7,980 nt of DNA from CAMLOF01 sp966692625 (lineage in GTDB: Bacteria > Pseudomonadota > Gammaproteobacteria > Burkholderiales > Burkholderiaceae_C), in the NCBI GenBank assembly GCA_966692625.1, contig CBKZAG010000155.1:1-7980 (forward strand), written 5' to 3'. Under the pieces are notes generated by a model. That model searched no databases. It was not told the DNA's origin and saw only the letters and a list, made by a program, of their open reading frames with translations. Both the position numbers and the translations under genes were made by a program. Below are positions 5,442-7,980 of the stretch, one piece after another (the first letter of the stretch is position 1; each line of letters begins with the position of its first letter).

Positions 5442-6794
5442 ATGCGCCTACTGCATCTATCCGACATTCACTTCCGTGAGCCATCGTGCTTGACTGCGGG
5501 CGGGGACCGGGACACCCCATTTCGAACTCGCCTTGAGACAGACCTGCTGGAGCTCTGCCACAAGGACGGAATCCGGGTCGACGCCATATTGGTCGGCGGC
5601 GATATTGCTTTCAAAGGCCATCCCGACGAATACAAGGCTGCAAAGGATTGGCTTTTACGCATCGCCGATCGCTGCGGTTGCAACCCCGAGGGCATCATGA
5701 CTGTCCCCGGTAACCATGACGTCGATCGTGCGATCTGCGCTTCCGTCGATGTGTCAAACGCCCAGGAAGCCATCGCCAAAGAGGTCGGGTCATTCAATCG
5801 AGACCGACAGCTGGCCAGGCAACTCGGGTTTGCCCCATCCGGCGAAGCCCTATTTAAGCCACTCAAGGCCTACAACGACTTCGCCGCACAGTTTGGTTGC
5901 AGCATCTTCCCATCGTCCCCTTTTTGGGAGCGCGATCTGAAGCTTGCCGATGGTGTGACGCTTCGCGTATTTGGCTTAACCTCGGTCCTGATTTCTGGCC
6001 TTGGTGACAGGGACCTCTCGCCCGGCAGGCTGTTTCTGGGCAGTGCACAGGTGGTTTTAAACCCTCAGGATGACGTGCTCAACGTGGTTCTGAGTCATCA
6101 CCCGCCAACGTGGTTCTCGGATGCCTCCGATGTCGAAAACATCATTAACGCCCGAGCTCCGCTTCAGTTCTTCGGTCACGAGCATGACCAGCGCTGCATT
6201 CGCCCACCGGAGTACTTCCGTTTCTTGGCCGGAGCGGTTAACCCTGATCGCGAAGAGCCTCGCTGGAACCCTGGATACAACCTGGTTGACCTCCACGTGG
6301 ATGGCGAAGGGATGTCGCGTGGCGTTGAGGTCCGTGCTCGTCTGCGCCATTTTCAGCAGGCGCCGAACGAGCTCTTTGTCCCACTACTCACCCAGGAACG
6401 CGACGAGGTGTGGAAACTTCGGCTGAGATTACCGAAGTTGCCCTCTTTTTCAGCTGACTTGGGAGACACGAAGGTGGTGATACCTCCCCAAGGCGAAACT
6501 GCAATTGCGTCCGCAGTTCATACTGCCGTGGAGGCGGTTGCGGCCGAAGTGCGCTTAACGCCGCCAACGGAGGTTGATGTGACTGAGCCGTCGACTGACA
6601 ATCTCATCTTTAGGTTCTGGCAGCTAAGTGCCAGCCAAATGCGGGACATTTCACTCCAGCTTGGCCTGATCACCAAGGCTGATTTGCAGATTCCGCCGAA
6701 CGAGCGCTATCACAGCGCACTAAAGCGCGCGAAGGAAAATGGGCTGCTGGTGGAGTTAGCCAGGCAAATCGAGAAATACGAGAAGAAAGACTAA
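5442..6794 (+). CDS. Calcineurin-like metallophosphoesterase with C-terminal effector-associated-type domain
   Basis: This 450-residue protein has all five calcineurin-like phosphoesterase motifs: DIH (8-10), GGD (52-54), GNHD (90-93), SHHP (218-221) and GHEH (245-248). It therefore should bind two metal ions and hydrolyse a phosphoester; the substrate is unknown. After the catalytic domain (1 to about 290) comes a variable linker with acidic and Pro/Ala/Val-rich stretches (about 295-384). The last 60 residues (about 387-446) form a small helical module: FRFWQLSASQMRDISLQLGL, then ERYHSALKRAKENGLL, then a basic end. This resembles the short effector-associated/death-like adaptor domains of bacterial NTPase-centred conflict systems. 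There is no signal peptide, so it is probably cytosolic. It uses several TTA leucine codons (for example 6057-6059), absent from the trpS and protease genes, which suggests acquisition from elsewhere. First gene of the operon; a GASH protein follows after 15 bp. Confidence 0.9.
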   Translation: MRLLHLSDIHFREPSCLTAGGDRDTPFRTRLETDLLELCHKDGIRVDAILVGGDIAFKGHPDEYKAAKDWLLRIADRCGCNPEGIMTVPGNHDVDRAICASVDVSNAQEAIAKEVGSFNRDRQLARQLGFAPSGEALFKPLKAYNDFAAQFGCSIFPSSPFWERDLKLADGVTLRVFGLTSVLISGLGDRDLSPGRLFLGSAQVVLNPQDDVLNVVLSHHPPTWFSDASDVENIINARAPLQFFGHEHDQRCIRPPEYFRFLAGAVNPDREEPRWNPGYNLVDLHVDGEGMSRGVEVRARLRHFQQAPNELFVPLLTQERDEVWKLRLRLPKLPSFSADLGDTKVVIPPQGETAIASAVHTAVEAVAAEVRLTPPTEVDVTEPSTDNLIFRFWQLSASQMRDISLQLGLITKADLQIPPNERYHSALKRAKENGLLVELARQIEKYEKKD

Positions 6795-6809
6795 ACCAAG
6801 GGGAAAGAA

Positions 6810-7877
6810 GTGCAAGAACAGTTTTCGAGCTGGTACGCCAGCATGTCGTTGCAACAGGACACCGCATTGACCGAGAAGCGCTGGAGAGCGATTGAGGGTT
6901 ATCTCGAGGACGTCACCAAGTCCGACTTCGCCTTGCTTGCAAAGCTGGCATTCCGCCTAAAGGTACAGATGGGCTCGCAGGAGGTGGCATCACTTCGCCA
7001 AGCGCTTGCTGGCGATGGCGCTCAGCCCGGGGACGAAGAGCTCACCTTGTTGTCGGCCTCAGCTCTAGCGGCAGCAATGGACCCCAGTGCGGGCGACATA
7101 GCCGCTCTTGCAGCAACCGTCGTGTCGAGTATGTCGTGCGGTGGACTGCGCAAGATGAAACAACCAATGGACCTCGTCGGGCTGGCTGAGAACGTCCTTC
7201 GCCAGTTGTCTGAGACTGCGCGTCGCCGACCATCATTGAAGCAGGGTAAGCTGGTTACTCCTTCGGTAGATAGTAACGACGAGGCCCTAGTCCAGGCTGT
7301 GAGCAAAGGGGCGCTCTCTGAAATCACACAGGCCATGGTCGGTGCGACAAACAAGGCTATTTCGGTATTGGCCCGTAGACAACGAGAGTTCGAATCTGCC
7401 GTCCAGAAGTACGTCAATATCCAAGACGAAGAGCTTGACATCCTATGGTGGCTTGAGGGTGGTCACAGCTTCGACCTCAGTCTCGATTTTTCGGACGTTC
7501 CAGAAAAGCATTTGCCTTTGGCGATTGCACGCGAGTTGGGCAACCTGACCAAGGTGCTACCTGGGCCTCCTGCACTCTCGTCGCTTCTTTCCCGAACAGG
7601 CCTGATGGACGCACCGCTGCAGTCGATTCCAGATGCAGTCCAAGACATGCCCCAGGCATGGCTGAACAGGGCTGTCGATGGGCTTCCGAGCGACGGCATA
7701 TCAGCGCACTTGACGCCGATCCTGTTTGCTGTTCAGCGTCGGCACGAGGTCCACGGTAGGGATGACTGGATTGCAGCTTGGGTCACAACGACCGGGCTTC
7801 CATGCGAGCCGGCGCTGTCACCAATTCAGTTCGCTGCCGCCGCATATCGCGAGTTCTCACTGACGCAGCTCTGGTAA
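6810..7877 (+). CDS. GTPase-associated system all-helical protein (GASH-like)
   Basis: This 355-residue, predominantly helical protein has no catalytic motif I can see. I assign it to the GASH family (GTPase-associated system helical), a large helical protein encoded next to double-domain GTPases in predicted bacterial conflict systems. The most telling region is EELDILWWLEGGHSFDL (207-223), followed by LPLAIARELGNLT (235-247) and PGPPALSSLLSR (251-262), a pattern I recall as the conserved core. The N-terminal third (about 17-130) is a set of Ala/Leu-rich helices. The proposed start is GTG at 6810, with AAGGGG 6 bases upstream; an ATG at codon 12 (6843) is an alternative. It probably acts as scaffold or regulator between the GTPase and the phosphoesterase. 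The family call is from memory of the motif pattern and is strengthened by both neighbours. Confidence 0.8.
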   Translation: MQEQFSSWYASMSLQQDTALTEKRWRAIEGYLEDVTKSDFALLAKLAFRLKVQMGSQEVASLRQALAGDGAQPGDEELTLLSASALAAAMDPSAGDIAALAATVVSSMSCGGLRKMKQPMDLVGLAENVLRQLSETARRRPSLKQGKLVTPSVDSNDEALVQAVSKGALSEITQAMVGATNKAISVLARRQREFESAVQKYVNIQDEELDILWWLEGGHSFDLSLDFSDVPEKHLPLAIARELGNLTKVLPGPPALSSLLSRTGLMDAPLQSIPDAVQDMPQAWLNRAVDGLPSDGISAHLTPILFAVQRRHEVHGRDDWIAAWVTTTGLPCEPALSPIQFAAAAYREFSLTQLW

Positions 7878-7881
7878 CGCC

Positions 7882-7980
7882 ATGGCGGACACTGTTCAGT
7901 GCGACAACCCTGACTGCAAGGTCGCCCAAGATGGCCGCTGCATTGAAGGTCAAGACCTAGCGGCCTGCACCCACTACGGC
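7882..7980 (+). CDS. Probable double-GTPase (TRAFAC-type) protein, N-terminal fragment with Cys/His cluster
   Basis: Only 33 codons are present before the window ends, in frame to the last base. The ATG at 7882 lies 4 bp after the GASH stop, so translation is likely coupled. The fragment begins MADTVQCDNPDCKV and holds four cysteines (7, 12, 20, 29) and a His (31), including RCIEG (19-23) and ACTHYG (28-33). A short zinc-binding segment of this pattern, C-x4-C-x7-C-IEG-x5-C-x-H, is what I recall preceding the GTPase domains of the 'double-GTPase' proteins encoded with GASH. No Walker A or other GTPase motif is visible, because that part is outside the window. The call therefore depends on the N-terminal cluster plus the GASH neighbour. 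An unrelated zinc-ribbon protein cannot be excluded. Confidence 0.65.
   Translation, partial: MADTVQCDNPDCKVAQDGRCIEGQDLAACTHYG

Noticed and set aside
1..7980. CRISPR array, insertion-sequence ends or tandem repeats
   Set aside because: No regularly spaced repeat units, transposase gene or terminal inverted repeats were found on reading either strand.

Overview
The window looks like a Burkholderiales chromosome, most likely a member of the Comamonadaceae. The left third has GC-rich housekeeping genes in a Sua5/YciO, site-2 protease, trpS order, and TrpS carries a C-terminal extension. The assignment rests on protein character and gene order, not on a database search.

Layout. Positions 1-2325 are core chromosome, all on the + strand: the 3' end of a threonylcarbamoyl-AMP synthase-family gene, an M50 site-2 protease, tryptophanyl-tRNA synthetase, and tRNA-Ser(CGA) with an extended -10 promoter and its own terminator. 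Just after the tRNA the character changes. On the - strand (5016 down to 2583) is a tightly packed three-gene module: a DUF3489 protein, a DUF2924 protein and a large serine recombinase, ending in a rho-independent terminator that faces the tRNA. I read this as the integration module of a genomic island whose left border lies in the roughly 150-250 bp between the tRNA and the recombinase. Its right border is outside the window.

After a 425-bp gap with no convincing gene, a + strand operon begins and runs off the right edge. It encodes a calcineurin-like metallophosphoesterase with a small C-terminal helical adaptor-like domain, an all-helical protein of the GASH (GTPase-associated system helical) type, and the first 33 codons of a protein with an N-terminal Cys/His cluster like those that precede double-GTPase proteins. 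Spacings are 15 and 4 bp.

These three genes fit a GTPase-centred conflict (immunity-like) system of the kind predicted computationally for bacteria. A plausible model is that the GTPase and GASH proteins form a sensing or switching core, and the phosphoesterase is the effector, recruited through its C-terminal domain and cutting a phosphodiester or phosphomonoester target. This is inference: nothing in the sequence shows the substrate, the trigger or phage defence itself. The location, beside a recombinase module next to a tRNA gene and with codon use unlike trpS, fits a horizontally acquired defence island.
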